Source: Hydractinia symbiolongicarpus
Taxonomy: Eukaryota; Cnidaria; Hydrozoa; Anthoathecata; Hydractiniidae
DNA length: 64,000 nucleotides
Reading direction: 5' to 3'
Assembly: GCF_029227915.1 (NCBI RefSeq)
Contig: NC_079880.1
Location: 33,165,501-33,229,500 of the forward strand
Part shown: one piece after another, positions 49,101 through 61,444 of the stretch
Position numbering within the stretch: the first letter of the stretch is position 1
Layout: the number at the start of each line of letters is the position of its first letter
The notes under the pieces: model-generated
Told to the model about the DNA's origin: nothing
Databases searched by the model: none
The model's input: only the letters and a program-made list of their open reading frames with translations
Position numbers and translations under genes: made by a program

Positions 49101-52100
49101 CACACGCCATTGAAAGGCCATAATACGGCCATTTGCCGCCTATTAAAAGCCTTACACGTAAATCGCGTGTTTCCGCGTGACTGCGCAGGTTACTATTGGT
49201 CTAGTTCTTCCACTCTCAATGAACTACGCCGTCCTAAGTTGTTTTTCCTGGTTCCATGGCTTTACAACGCCGTAAACCACATGCACACGCCATGAAAATG
49301 CTATAATACGGCCTTTTGACGCCTATTAAATGCCTTACACGTAAATCACCGGGTTCCACGCGTCCAAGCTTGTTATTATTGGTCTAGTTCTTCCACTCTC
49401 AATACACTACGCCGTCCTAAGTTGTTTTCTCTGGCTCCATAGCTTTGGAACGCCGTCAACTACATGCACACGCCTTTGAAAAGCTATAATACCGCCTTTG
49501 CCGCCTAATAAAGTCCTTACACGTAAATCACGTTGGTCTGCGTGCCTGCGCTGGTTACCATTGGTTTAGTCTTTCCACTCTCAATACACAAGAGCGTCCT
49601 AAGTTGTTTTTCCTGTGTCCATGGCTCTACAACGCCGTAAACCACATGCACACGCCATAAAAAGGCTATAATACGGGCTTTTGACGCCTATTAAATGCCT
49701 TACACGTAAATCACGGGGTTCCACGCGTCCAAACTTGTTACCATTGGTCTAGTCCTTCCACTCTCAATACACTAGAACGTCCTAAGTTGTTATTCCTGGT
49801 TCCATGGCTTCAGAACACCGTAATCCACATGCACACGCCATGAAAAGGCTTTAATACAGCCCCTGGACGCCTAATAAAGGCCTTACACGTAAATCACAAG
49901 GTTCCACGCGTCCAAGCTTGTTACCATTGGTCTAGTTCTTCCACTTTCAATACACTACGCCGTCCTAAGTTGTTTTCCCTGGTTCCATGGCTTTACAACG
50001 CCGTAATCCACATGCACACGCGATGAAAAGGCTATAATACGGCCTTTAAACGCCTAAAAAGGCCTTACACGTAAATCACGTGGTTTCACGCGTCCAAGCT
50101 TGTTACCATTGGTCTAGTTCTTCCACTCTCAATACACTACCCCGTCCTTAGTTGTTTTTCCTGGTTCCATGGCTTTACAACGCCGTAATCCACATGCACA
50201 CGCCATGAAAAGGCTATAATACGGCCTTTTGACGCCTATTAAATGCCTTACACGTAATCGTGTGGTTTTGCGTGCCTGCGCAGGTTACCATTGGTCTAGT
50301 CCTTCCTCTCTCAATACACTAGAACGTCTTAAGTTGTTTTTGTCTGGTTCCATGTGTTTAGAACGCCGTAAACCACATCCACACGCCATTGAAAGGCCAT
50401 AATACGGACATTTGCTGCATATTAAAGGCCTTACACGTAAATCGCGTGTTTCCGCGTGACTGCGCAGGTTACTATTGGTCTAGTTGTTCCACCCTCAATG
50501 CACTACGCCGTCCTAAGTTGTTTTTCCTGGTTCCATGGTTTTACAACGCCGTAAACCACATGCACACGCCATGAAAATGCTATAATACGGCCTTTTGACG
50601 CCTATTAAATGCCTTACACGTAAATCACCGGGTTCCACGCGTCCAAGCTTGTTATTATTGGTCTAGTTCTTCCACTCTCAATACACTACGCCGTCCTAAG
50701 TTGTTTTCTCTGGCTCCATAGCTTTGGAACGCCGTCAACTACATGCACACGCCTTTGAAAAGCTATAATACCGCCTTTGCCGCCTAATAAAGTCCTTACA
50801 CGTAAATCACGTTGGTCTGCGTGCCTGCGCAGGTTACCGTTGGTCTAGTCTTTCCACTCTCAATACACGAGAACGTCCTAAGTTGTTTTTCCTGGTTACA
50901 TGGCTTTACAACGCCGTAAACCACATGCACACGCCATGAAAATGCTATAATACGGCCTTTTGACGCCTATTAAATGCATTACACGTAAATCACCGGGTTC
51001 CACGCGTCCAAGCATGTTACCATTGGTCTAGTTCTTTCACTCTCAATACACTACGCCGTCCTAAGTTGTTTTTCCTGGTTCCATGGCTTTACAACGCCGT
51101 AAACCACTTGCACACGCCATGAAAATGCTATAATACGGCCTTTTGACGCCTATTAAATGTCTTACACGTAAATCACCGGGTTCCACGCGTCCAAGCTTGT
51201 TACCATTGGTATAGTTCTTCCACTCTCAATACACTACGCCGTCCTAAGTTGTTTTCCCTGGTTCCATGGCTTTACAACGCCGTAATCCACATGCACACGC
51301 CATGAAAAGGCTATAATACGGTCTTTTGACGCCCATTAAATGCCTTACACGTAAATCACGGGGTTCCACGCGTCCAAGCTTGTTACCATTGGTCTAGTTC
51401 TTCCACTCTCAATACACTATGCCGTCCTAAGTTGTTTTCCCTGGCTCCATGGCTTTACAACGCCGTAATCCACATGCACACGCCATGAAAAGGCTATAAT
51501 ACGGCCTCTGGACGCCTAATAAAGGCCTTACACGTAAATGACCGGGTTCCACGCGTCCAAGCTTGTTACCATTGGTCTAGTTCTTCCACTCTCAATACAC
51601 TACGCCGTCCTAAGTTGTTTTCCCTGGTTCCATGGCTTTACAACGCCGTAATCCACATGCACACGCCATGAAAAGGCTATAATACGGCCTCTGGACGCCT
51701 AATAAAGGCCTTACACGTAAATCACGTGGTTCCACGCGTCCAAGCTTGGTACCATTGGTCTAGTTCTTCCACTCCCAATACACTACGCCGTCCTAAGTGG
51801 TTTTTCCTGGTTCCATGGCTCTACAACGCCGTAAACCACATGCACACGCCATAAAAAGGCTATAATACGGGCTTTTGACGCCTATTAAATGCCTTACACG
51901 TAAATCACGGGGTTCCACGCGTCCAAACTTGTTACCATTGGTCTAGTCCTTCCACTCTCAATACACTAGAACGTCCTAAGTTGTTATTCCTGGTTCCATG
52001 GCTTCAGAACACCGTAATCCACATGCACACGCCATGAAAAGGCTTTAATACGGCCCCTGGACGCCTAATAAAGGCCTTACACGTAAATCACAAGGTTCCA

Positions 52101-55100
52101 CGCGTCCAAGCTTGTTACCATTGGTCTAGTTCTTCCACTTTCAATACACTACGCCGTCCTAAGTTGTTTTCCCTGGTTCCATGGCTTTACAACGCCGTAA
52201 TCCACATGCACACGCGATGAAAAGGCTATAATACGGCCTTTAAACGCCTAAAAAGGCCTTACACGTAAATCACGTGGTTTCACGCGTCCAAGCTTGTTAC
52301 CATTGGTCTAGTTCTTCCACTCTCAATACACTACGCCGTCCTAAGTTGATTTCCCTGGCTCCATGGCTTTACAACGCCGTAATCCACATGCACACGCCAT
52401 GAAAAGGCTATAATACGGCCTCTGGACGCCTAATAAAGGCCTTACACGTAAATCACGTGGTTCCACGCGTCCAAGCTTGTTACCATTGGTCTAGTTCTTC
52501 CACTCTCAATACACTACCCCGTCCTTAGTTGTTTTTCCTGGTTCCATGGCTTTACAACGCCGTAATCCACATGCACACGCCATGAAAAGGCTATAATACG
52601 GCCTTTTGACGCCTATTAAATGCCTTACACGTAATCGTGTGGTTTTGCGTGCCTGCGCAGGTTACCATTGGTCTAGTCCTTCCTCTCTCAATACACTAGA
52701 ACGTCTTAAGTTGTTTTTGTCTGGTTCCATGTGTTTAGAACGCCGTAAACCACATCCACACGCCATTGAAAGGCCATAATACGGACATTTGCTGCATATT
52801 AAAGGCCTTACACGTAAATCGCGTGTTTCCGCGTGACTGCGCAGGTTACTATTGGTCTAGTTGTTCCACCCTCAATGCACTACGCCGTCCTAAGTTGTTT
52901 TTCCTGGTTCCATGGTTTTACAACGCCGTAAACCACATGCACACGCCATGAAAATGCTATAATACGGCCTTTTGACGCCTATTAAATGCCTTACACGTAA
53001 ATCACCGGGTTCCACGCGTCCAAGCTTGTTATTATTGGTCTAGTTCTTCCACTCTCAATACACTACGCCGTCCTAAGTTGTTTTCTCTGGCTCCATAGCT
53101 TTGGAACGCCGTCAACTACATGCACACGCCTTTGAAAAGCTATAATACCGCCTTTGCCGCCTAATAAAGTCCTTACACGTAAATCACGTTGGTCTGCGTG
53201 CCTGCGCAGGTTACCGTTGGTCTAGTCTTTCCACTCTCAATACACGAGAACGTCCTAAGTTGTTTTTCCTGGTTACATGGCTTTACAACGCCGTAAACCA
53301 CATGCACACGCCATGAAAATGCTATAATACGGCCTTTTGACGCCTATTAAATGCATTACACGTAAATCACCGGGTTCCACGCGTCCAAGCATGTTACCAT
53401 TGGTCTAGTTCTTTCACTCTCAATACACTACGCCGTCCTAAGTTGTTTTTCCTGGTTCCATGGCTTTACAACGCCGTAAACCACTTGCACACGCCATGAA
53501 AATGCTATAATACGGCCTTTTGACGCCTATTAAATGCCTTACACGTAAATCACCGGGTTCCACGCGTCCAAGCTTGTTACCATTGGTATAGTTCTTCCAC
53601 TCTCAATACACTACGCCGTCCTAAGTTGTTTTCCCTGGTTCCATGGCTTTACAACGCCGTAATCCACATGCACACGCCATGAAAAGGCTATAATACGGTC
53701 TTTTGACGCCCATTAAATGCCTTACACGTAAATCACGGGGTTCCACGCGTCCAAGCTTGTTACCATTGGTCTAGTTCTTCCACTCTCAATACACTATGCC
53801 GTCCTAAGTTGTTTTCCCTGGCTCCATGGCTTTACAACGCCGTAATCCACATGCACACGCCATGAAAAGGCTATAATACGGCCTCTGGACGCCTAATAAA
53901 GGCCTTACACGTAAATGACCGGGTTCCACGCGTCCAAGCTTGTTACCATTGGTCTAGTTCTTCCACTCTCAATACACTACGCCGTCCTAAGTTGTTTTCC
54001 CTGGTTCCATGGCTTTACAACGCCGTAATCCACATGCACACGCCATGAAAAGGCTATAATACGGCCTCTGGACGCCTAATAAAGGCCTTACACGTAAATC
54101 ACGTGGTTCCACGCGTCCAAGCTTGGTACCATTGGTCTAGTTCTTCCACTCCCAATACACTACGCCGTCCTAAGTGGTTTTTCCTGGTTCCATGGCTTTA
54201 CAACGCCGTAAACCACGTGCACACGCCATGAAAAGGCTATAATACGGCCTTTTGACGCCCATTAAATGCCTTACACGTAAATCACGGGGTTCCACGCTTC
54301 CAAGCTTGTTACCATTGGTCTAGTTTTTCTAATCTCAATACACTACGCCGTCCTAAGTTGTTTTCCCTGGTTCCATGGCTTTACAACGCCGTAATCCACA
54401 TGCACACGCCATGAAAGGCTATAATACGGCCTCTGGACGCCTAATAAAGGCCTTACACGTAAATCACATGGTTCCACGCGTTCAAGCTTGGTACCATTGG
54501 TCTAGTTCTTCCACTCTCAATACACTACGCCGTCCTAAGTTGTTTTCCCTGGCTCCATGGCTTTACAACGCCGTAATCCACATGCACACGCCATGAAGGC
54601 TATAATACGGCCTCTGGATGCCTAATAAAGGCCTTACACGTAAATCACGTGGTTCCACGCGTCCAAGCTTGTTACCATTGGTCTAGTTCTTCCACTCTCA
54701 ATACACTACGCCGTCCTAAGTTGTTTTTCCTGGTTCCATGGCTTTACAACGCCGTAATCCACATGCACACGCCATGAAAAGGCTATAATACGGCCTTTTG
54801 ACGCCTATTAAATGCCTTACACGTAATCGTGTGGTTTTGCGTGCCTGCGCAGGTTACCATTGGTCTAGTCCTTCCTCTCTCAATACACTAGAACGTCTTA
54901 AGTTGTTTTTGTCTGGTTCCATGTGTTTAGAACGCCGTAAACCACATCCACACGCCATTGAAAGGCCATAATACGGACATTTGCTGCATATTAAAGGCCT
55001 TACACGTAAATCGCGTGTTTCCGCGTGACTGCGCAGGTTACTATTGGTCTAGTTGTTCCACCCTCAATGCACTACGCCGTCCTAAGTTGTTTTTCCTGGT

Positions 55101-55380
55101 TCCATGGTTTTACAACGCCGTAAACCACATGCACACGCCATGAAAATGCTATAATACGGCCTTTTGACGCCTATTAAATGCCTTACACGTAAATCACCGG
55201 GTTCCACGCGTCCAAGCTTGTTATTATTGGTCTAGTTCTTCCACTCTCAATACACTACGCCGTCCTAAGTTGTTTTCTCTGGCTCCATAGCTTTGGAACG
55301 CCGTCAACTACATGCACACGCCTTTGAAAAGCTATAATACCGCCTTTGCCGCCTAATAAAGTCCTTACACGTAAATCACG
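46130..55380 (+). repeat. Four-copy block with the ATTTGCTGCATATTAAAGG monomer
   Basis: A diverged monomer with CGGACATTTGCTGCATATT and TTGTTCCACCCTCAATGC occurs at about 46340-46560, 50357-50575, 52734-52952 and 54926-55144. The spacings are 4017, 2377 and 2192 bp (22, 13 and 12 monomers). Copies at 50.7, 53.1 and 55.3 kb are followed by the same series of monomers (CTCCATAGCTTTGGAACG, then GGTTACATGGC, then CCAAGCATGTTACC). The first copy diverges directly after it because copy 3 of the larger repeat starts there. Confidence 0.8.
46640..49773 (+). repeat. Large segmental repeat, copy 3
   Basis: Landmark monomers at 47272, 48001, 48508 and 49098 are exactly 4748 bp (26 monomers) after those of copy 2. 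The left edge falls where GTTATTATTGG (46634) here faces GGTACCATTGG in copy 2, so copy 3 was joined inside a monomer at the homologous position. That keeps phase, as expected of unequal crossing over. Confidence 0.85.
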
Positions 55381-58250
55381 TTGGTCTGCGTGCCTGCGCA
55401 GGTTAGCGTTGGTCTAGTCTTTCCACTCTCAATACACGAGAACGTCCTAAGTTGTTTTTCCTGGTTACATGGCTTTACAACGCCGTAAACCACATGCACA
55501 CGCCATGAAAATGCTATAATACGGCCTTTTGACGCCTATTAAATGCATTACACGTAAATCACCGGGTTCCACGCGTCCAAGCATGTTACCATTGGTCTAG
55601 TTCTTTCACTCTCAATACACTACGCCGTCCTAAGTTGTTTTTCCTGGTTCCATGGCTTTACAACGCCGTAAACCACATGCACACGCCATGAAAATGCTAT
55701 AATACGGCCTTTTGACGCCTATTAAATGCCTTACACGTAAATCACCGGGTTCCACGCGTCCAAGCTTGTTACCATTGGTCTAGTTCTTCCACTCTCAATA
55801 CACTACGCCGTCCTAAGTTGTTTTCCCTGGTTCCATGGCTTTACAACGCCGTAATCCACATGCACACGCCATGAAAAGGCTATAATACGGCCTTTTGACG
55901 CCCATTAAATGCCTTACGCGTAAATCACAAGGTTCCACGCGTCCAAGCTTGTTACCATTGGTCTAGTTCTTCCACTCTCAATACACTACGCCGTCCTAAG
56001 TTGTTTTCCCTGGTTCCATGGCTTTACAACGCCGTAAACCACATGCACACGCCATTGAAAGGCCATAATACGGCCATTTGCCGCCTGTTAAATGCCTTAC
56101 ACGTAAATCACCGGGTTCCACGCGTCCAAGCTTGTTACCATTGGTCTAGTTCTTCCACTCTCAATACACTATGCCGTCCTAAGTTGTTTTCCCTGGCTCC
56201 ATGGCTTTACAACGCCGTAATCCACATGCACACGCCATGAAAAGGCTATAATACGGCCTCTGGACGCCTAATAAAGGCCTTACACGTAAATCACGTGGTT
56301 CCACGCGTCCAAGCATGTTACCATTGGTCTAGTTCTTTCACTCTCAATACACTACGCCGTCCTAAGTTGTTTTTCCTGGTTCCATGGCTTTACAACGCCG
56401 TAAACCACTTGCACACGCCATGAAAATGCTATAATACGGCCTTTTGACGCCTATTAAATGCCTTACACGTAAATCACCGGGTTCCACGCGTCCAAGCTTG
56501 TTACCATTGGTATAGTTCTTCCACTCTCAATACACTACGCCGTCCTAAGTTGTTTTCCCTGGTTCCATGGCTTTACAACGCCGTAATCCACATGCACACG
56601 CCATGAAAAGGCAATAATACGGTCTTTTGACGCCCATTAAATGCCTTACACGTAAATCACGGGGTTCCACGCGTCCAAGCTTGTTACCATTGGTCTAGTT
56701 CTTCCACTCTCAATACACTACGCCGTCCTAAGTTGTTTTCCCTGGTTCCATGGCTTTACAACGCCGTAATCCACATGCACACGCCATGAAAAGGCTATAA
56801 TACGGCCTCTGGACGCCTAATAAAGGCCTTACACGTAAATGACCGGGTTCCACGCGTCCAAGCTTGTTACCATTGGTCTAGTTCTTCCACTCTCAATACA
56901 CTACGCCGTCCTAAGTTGTTTTCCCTGGTTCCATGGCTTTACAACGCCGTAATCCACATGCACACGCCATGAAAAGGCTATAATACGGCCTTTTGACGCC
57001 CATTAAATGCCTTACACGTAAATCACGTGGTTCCACGCGTCCAAGCTTGTTACCATTGGTCTAGTTTTTCTAATCTCAATACACTACGCCGTCCTAAGTT
57101 GTTTTTCCTGGTTCCATGGCTTTACAACGCCGTAAACCACGTGCACACGCCATGAAAAGGCTATAATACGGCCTTTTGACGCCCATTAAATGCCTTACAC
57201 GTAAATCACGGGGTTCCACGCGTCCAAGCTTGTTACCATTGGTCTAGTTTTTCTAATCTCAATACACTACGCCGTCCTAAGTTGTTTTCCCTGGTTCCAT
57301 GGCTTTACAACGCCGTAATCCACATGCACACGCCATGAAAGGCTATAATACGGCCTCTGGACGCCTAATAAAGGCCTTACACGTAAATCACATGGTTCCA
57401 CGCGTTCAAGCTTGGTACCATTGGTCTAGTTCTTCCACTCTCAATACACTACGCCGTCCTAAGTTGTTTTCCCTGGCTCCATGGCTTTACAACGCCGTAA
57501 TCCACATGCACACGCCATGAAGGCTATAATACGGCCTCTGGACGCCTAATAAAGGCCTTACACGTAAATCACGTGGTTCCACGCGTCCAAGCTTGTTACC
57601 ATTGGTCTAGTTCTTCCACTCTCAATACACTACGCCGTCCTAAGTTGTTTTTCCTGGTTCCATGGCTTTACAACGCCGTAAACCACACGCACACGCCATG
57701 AAAAGGCTATAATACGGCCTTTTGACGCCTAATAAAGGCTTTACACGTAAATCACGTGGTTCCACGCGTCCAAACTTGGTACCATTGGTCTAGTTCTTGC
57801 ACTCTCAATACACCACGCCGTCCTAAGTTGTTTTCTCTGCTTCCAAGTGTTTAGAACGCCGTAAACCACATGCACACGCCATTGAAAGGCCATAATACGG
57901 CCATTTGCCGCCTATTAAAACCCTTACACGTAAATCACCGGGTTCCACGCGTCCAAGCTTGTTACCATTGGTCTAGTTCTTCCACTCCCAACACACTACG
58001 CCGTCCTAAGTTGTTTTTCTGGTTCCATGGCTTTACAACGCCGTAATCCACATGCACACGCCATGAAAGGCTATAATACGGCCTCTGGACGCCTAATAAA
58101 GGCCTTACACGTAAATCACATGGTTCCACGCGTTCAAGCTTGGTACCATTGGTCTAGTTCTTCCACTCTCAATACACTACGCCGTCCTAAGTTGTTTTCC
58201 CTGGTTCCATGGCTTTACAACGCCGTAAACCACGTGCACACGCCATGAAA
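54375..58250 (+). repeat. GCCATGAAAGGCTATAATAC monomer family, three copies
   Basis: A monomer with one missing A (CCATGAAAGGC), CACATGGTTCC and CGTTCAAGCTTGG is found at about 54370-54550, 57297-57480 and 58025-58208. Spacings are 2924 bp (16 monomers) and 728 bp (4 monomers). In the first two copies it is followed by a GAAGGC two-base-deleted monomer; in the third it is not, marking a recombination edge within 58.0-58.3 kb. Confidence 0.75.
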
Positions 58251-60711
58251 AGGCTATAATACGGCCTTTTGACGCCCATTAAATGCCTTACACGTAAATC
58301 ACGGGGTTCCACGCGTCCAAGCTTGTTACCATTGGTCTAGTTCTTCCACTCTCAATACACTACGCCGTCCTAAGTTGTTTTCCCTGGCTCCATGGCTTTA
58401 CAACGCCGTAATCAACATGCACACGCCATGAAAAGGCTATATAACAGGCCTCTGGACGCCTAATAAAGGCCTTACACGTAAATCACGGGGTTCCACGCGT
58501 CCAAGCTTGTTACCATTGGTCTAGTTCTTCCACTCTCAATACACTACGCCGTCCTAAGTTGTTTTCCCTGGCTCCATGGCTTTACAACGCCGTAATCAAC
58601 ATGCACACGCCATGAAAAGGCTATAATACAACCTCTGGACGCCTAATAAAGGCCTTACACGTAAATCACAAGGTTCCACGCGTCCAAGCTTGTTACCATT
58701 GGTCTAGTTCTTCCACTCTCAATACACTACGCCGTCCTAAGTTGTTTTCCCTGGTTCCATGGCTTTACAACGCCGTAAACCACATGCACCCGCCATGAAA
58801 AGGCTATAATACGGCCTTTTGACGCCTAATAAAGGCCTTACACGTAAATCACGTGGTTCCACGCGTCCAAGCTTGGTACCATTGGTATAGTTCTTCCACT
58901 CTCAATACACCACGCCGTCCTAAGTTGGTTTCTCTGGTTCCAGGTGTTTAGAACGCCGTAAACCACATGCACACGCCATTGAAAGGCCATAATACGGCCA
59001 TTTGCCGCCTATTAAAACCCTTACACGTAAATCGCCTGTTTCCGCGTGACTGTGCAGGTTACTATTGGTCTAGTTCTTCCACTCTCAATGCACTACGCCG
59101 TCCTAAGTTGTTTTTCCTGGTTCCATGGCTTTATAACGCCGTAAACCACATGCAAACGCCATGAAAATGCTATAATACGGCCTTTTGACGCCTATTAAAT
59201 GCGTTACACGTAAATCACCGGGTTCCACGCGTCCAAGCTTGTTACCATTGGTCTAGTTCTTCCACTCTCAATACACTACGCCGTCCTAAGTTGTTTTCCC
59301 TGGCTCCATGGCTTTACAACGCCGTAAACCACATGCACACGCTATGAAAAGGCTATAATACGGCCTTTTGACGCCTATTAAATGCCTTTCACGTAATCGT
59401 GTGGTTTCGCGTGCCTGCGCAGTTTACCATTGGTCTAGTCCTTCCACTCTCAATACACTAGAACGTCCTAAGTTGTTATTCCTGGTTCCATGGCTTCAGA
59501 ACGCCGTAATCCACATGCACACGCCATGAAAAGGCTTTAATACGGCCCCTGGACGCCTAATAAAGGCCTTACACGTAAATCACAAGGTTCCACGCGTCCA
59601 AGCTTGTTACGATTGGTTTAGTTCTTCCACTCTCAATACACTACGCCATCCTAAGTTGTTTTCCCTGGTTCCATGGCTTTACAACGCCGTAATCCACATG
59701 CACACGCCATGAAAAGGCTATAATACGGCCTCTGGACGCCTAATAAAGGCCTTACACGTAAATCACAAGGTTTCACGCGTCCAAGCTTGTTACCATTGGT
59801 CTAGTTCTTCCACTCTCGATACACTACGCCGTCCTAAGTTGTTTTTTCTGGTTCCATGGCTTTACAACGCCGTAAACCACATGTACACGCCATGAAAAGG
59901 CTATAATACGGCCTTTTGACGCCTATTAAATGCCTTACACGTAATCGTGTGGTTTCGCATGCCTGCGCAGTTTACCATTGGTCTAGTCCTTCCACTCTCA
60001 ATACACTAGAACGTCCTAAGTTGTTATTCCTGGTTCCATGGCTTCAGAACGCCGTAATCCACATGCACACGCCATGAAAAGGCTATAATACGGCCCCTGG
60101 ACGCCTAATAAAGGCCTTACACGTAAATCACAAGGTTCCACGCGTCCAAGCTTGTTACCATTGGTCTAGTTCTTCCACTCTCAATACACTACGCCATCCT
60201 AAGTTGTTTTCCCTGGTTCCATGGCTTTACAACGCCGTAATCCACATGCACACGCCATGAAAAGGCTATAATACGGCCTTTGGACGCCTAATAAAGGCCT
60301 TACACGTAAATCACGGGGTTCCACGCGTCCAAACTTGTTACCATTGGTCTAGTTCTTCCACTCTCAATACACTACGCCATCCTAAGTTGTTTTCCCTGGT
60401 TCCATGGCTTTACAACGCCGTAATCCACATGCACACGCCATGAAAAGGCTATAATACGGCCTCTGGACGCCTAATAAAGGCCTTACACGTAAATCACAAG
60501 GTTCCACGCGTCCAAGCTTGTTACCATTGGTCTAGTTCTTCCACTCTCGATACACTACGCCGTCCTAAGTTGTTTTTTCTGGTTCCATGGCTTTACAACG
60601 CCGTAAACCACATGTACACGCCATGAAAAGGCTATAATACGGCCTTTTGACGCCTATTAAATGCCTTACACGTAATCGTGTGGTTTCGCGTGCCTGCGCA
60701 GTTTACCATTG
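57500..60711 (+). repeat. Left arm of inverted duplication 2
   Basis: It is the mirror partner of 61445-64000. Its inner end is GCGCAGTTTACC at about 60700-60711, and a 733-bp spacer (60712-61444, about four monomers) separates the arms. The outer limit is set only by the window end of the right arm. Confidence 0.82.
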
Positions 60712-61440
60712 GTCTAGTCCTTCCACTCTCAATACACTAGAACGTCCTAAGTTGTTATTCCTGGTTCCATGGCTTCAGAACGCCGTAATCCACATGCACA
60801 CGCCATGAAAAGGCTTTAATACGGCCCCTGGACGCCTAATAAAGGCCTTACACGTAAATCACAAGGTTCCACGCGTCCAAGCTTGTTACCATTGGTCTAG
60901 TTCTTCCACTCTCAATACACTACGCCATCCAAAGTTGTTTTCCCTGGTTCCATGGCTTTACAACGCCGTAATCCACATGCACACGCCATGAAAAGGCTAT
61001 AATACGGCCTTTGGACGCCTAATAAAGGCCTTACACGTAAATCACGGGGTTCCACGCGTCCAAACTTGTTACCATTGGTCTAGTTCTTCCACTCTCAATA
61101 CACTACGCCGTCCTAAGTTGTTTTCCCTGGTTCCATGGCTTTACAACGCCGTAAACCACATGCACACGCCATAAAAAGGCTATAATACGGCCTTTTGACG
61201 CCTATTAAATGCCTTTCACGTAATCGTGTGGTTTCGTGTGCCTGCGCAGTTTACCATTGGTCTAGTCCTTCCACTCTCAATACACTAGAACGTCTTAAGT
61301 TGTTTTTCCTGGTTCCATGGCTTCAGAACGCCGTAATCCACATGCACACGCCATGAAAAGGCTATAATACGGCCCCTGGACGCCTAATAAAGGCCTTACA
61401 CGTAAATCACAAGGTTCCACGCGTCCAAACTTGTTACCAT
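59410..61440 (+). repeat. Local higher-order repeat with CGCAGTTTACC and CCATCCTAAG markers
   Basis: The variant GCAGTTTACCATTGG recurs near 59418, 59968, 60699 and 61247, that is at 550, 731 and 548 bp (3, 4 and 3 monomers). It is accompanied by GGCTTCAGAACGCCG and ACTACGCCATCC monomers. This cluster supplies both the left arm end (60711) and the spacer of the second inverted duplication. Confidence 0.78.
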
Positions 61441-61444
61441 TGGT

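Larger units (their letters stand above)
32790..61444 (+). repeat. Satellite array block 4b, plus orientation, with nested higher-order repeats
   Basis: About 157 monomers continue the array after the transposon. The block is a patchwork of large near-identical segments whose offsets are whole numbers of monomers: 729 bp (4), 2009 (11), 2192 (12), 2377 (13), 3833 (21), 4017 (22), 4748 (26) and 5661 (31). A distinctive monomer with CCATGTGTTTAGAACGCC and GCCATTGAAAGGCCATAATACGG recurs (for example near 33010, 36840, 37570, 38665, 40675, 42500, 43230, 44325, 46340, 47250, 47980 and 49075). Small private indels mark individual monomers, such as GAAGGCTATAATACGG with two bases missing. No genes, promoters or other insertions were found in 28.6 kb. 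Confidence 0.95.
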
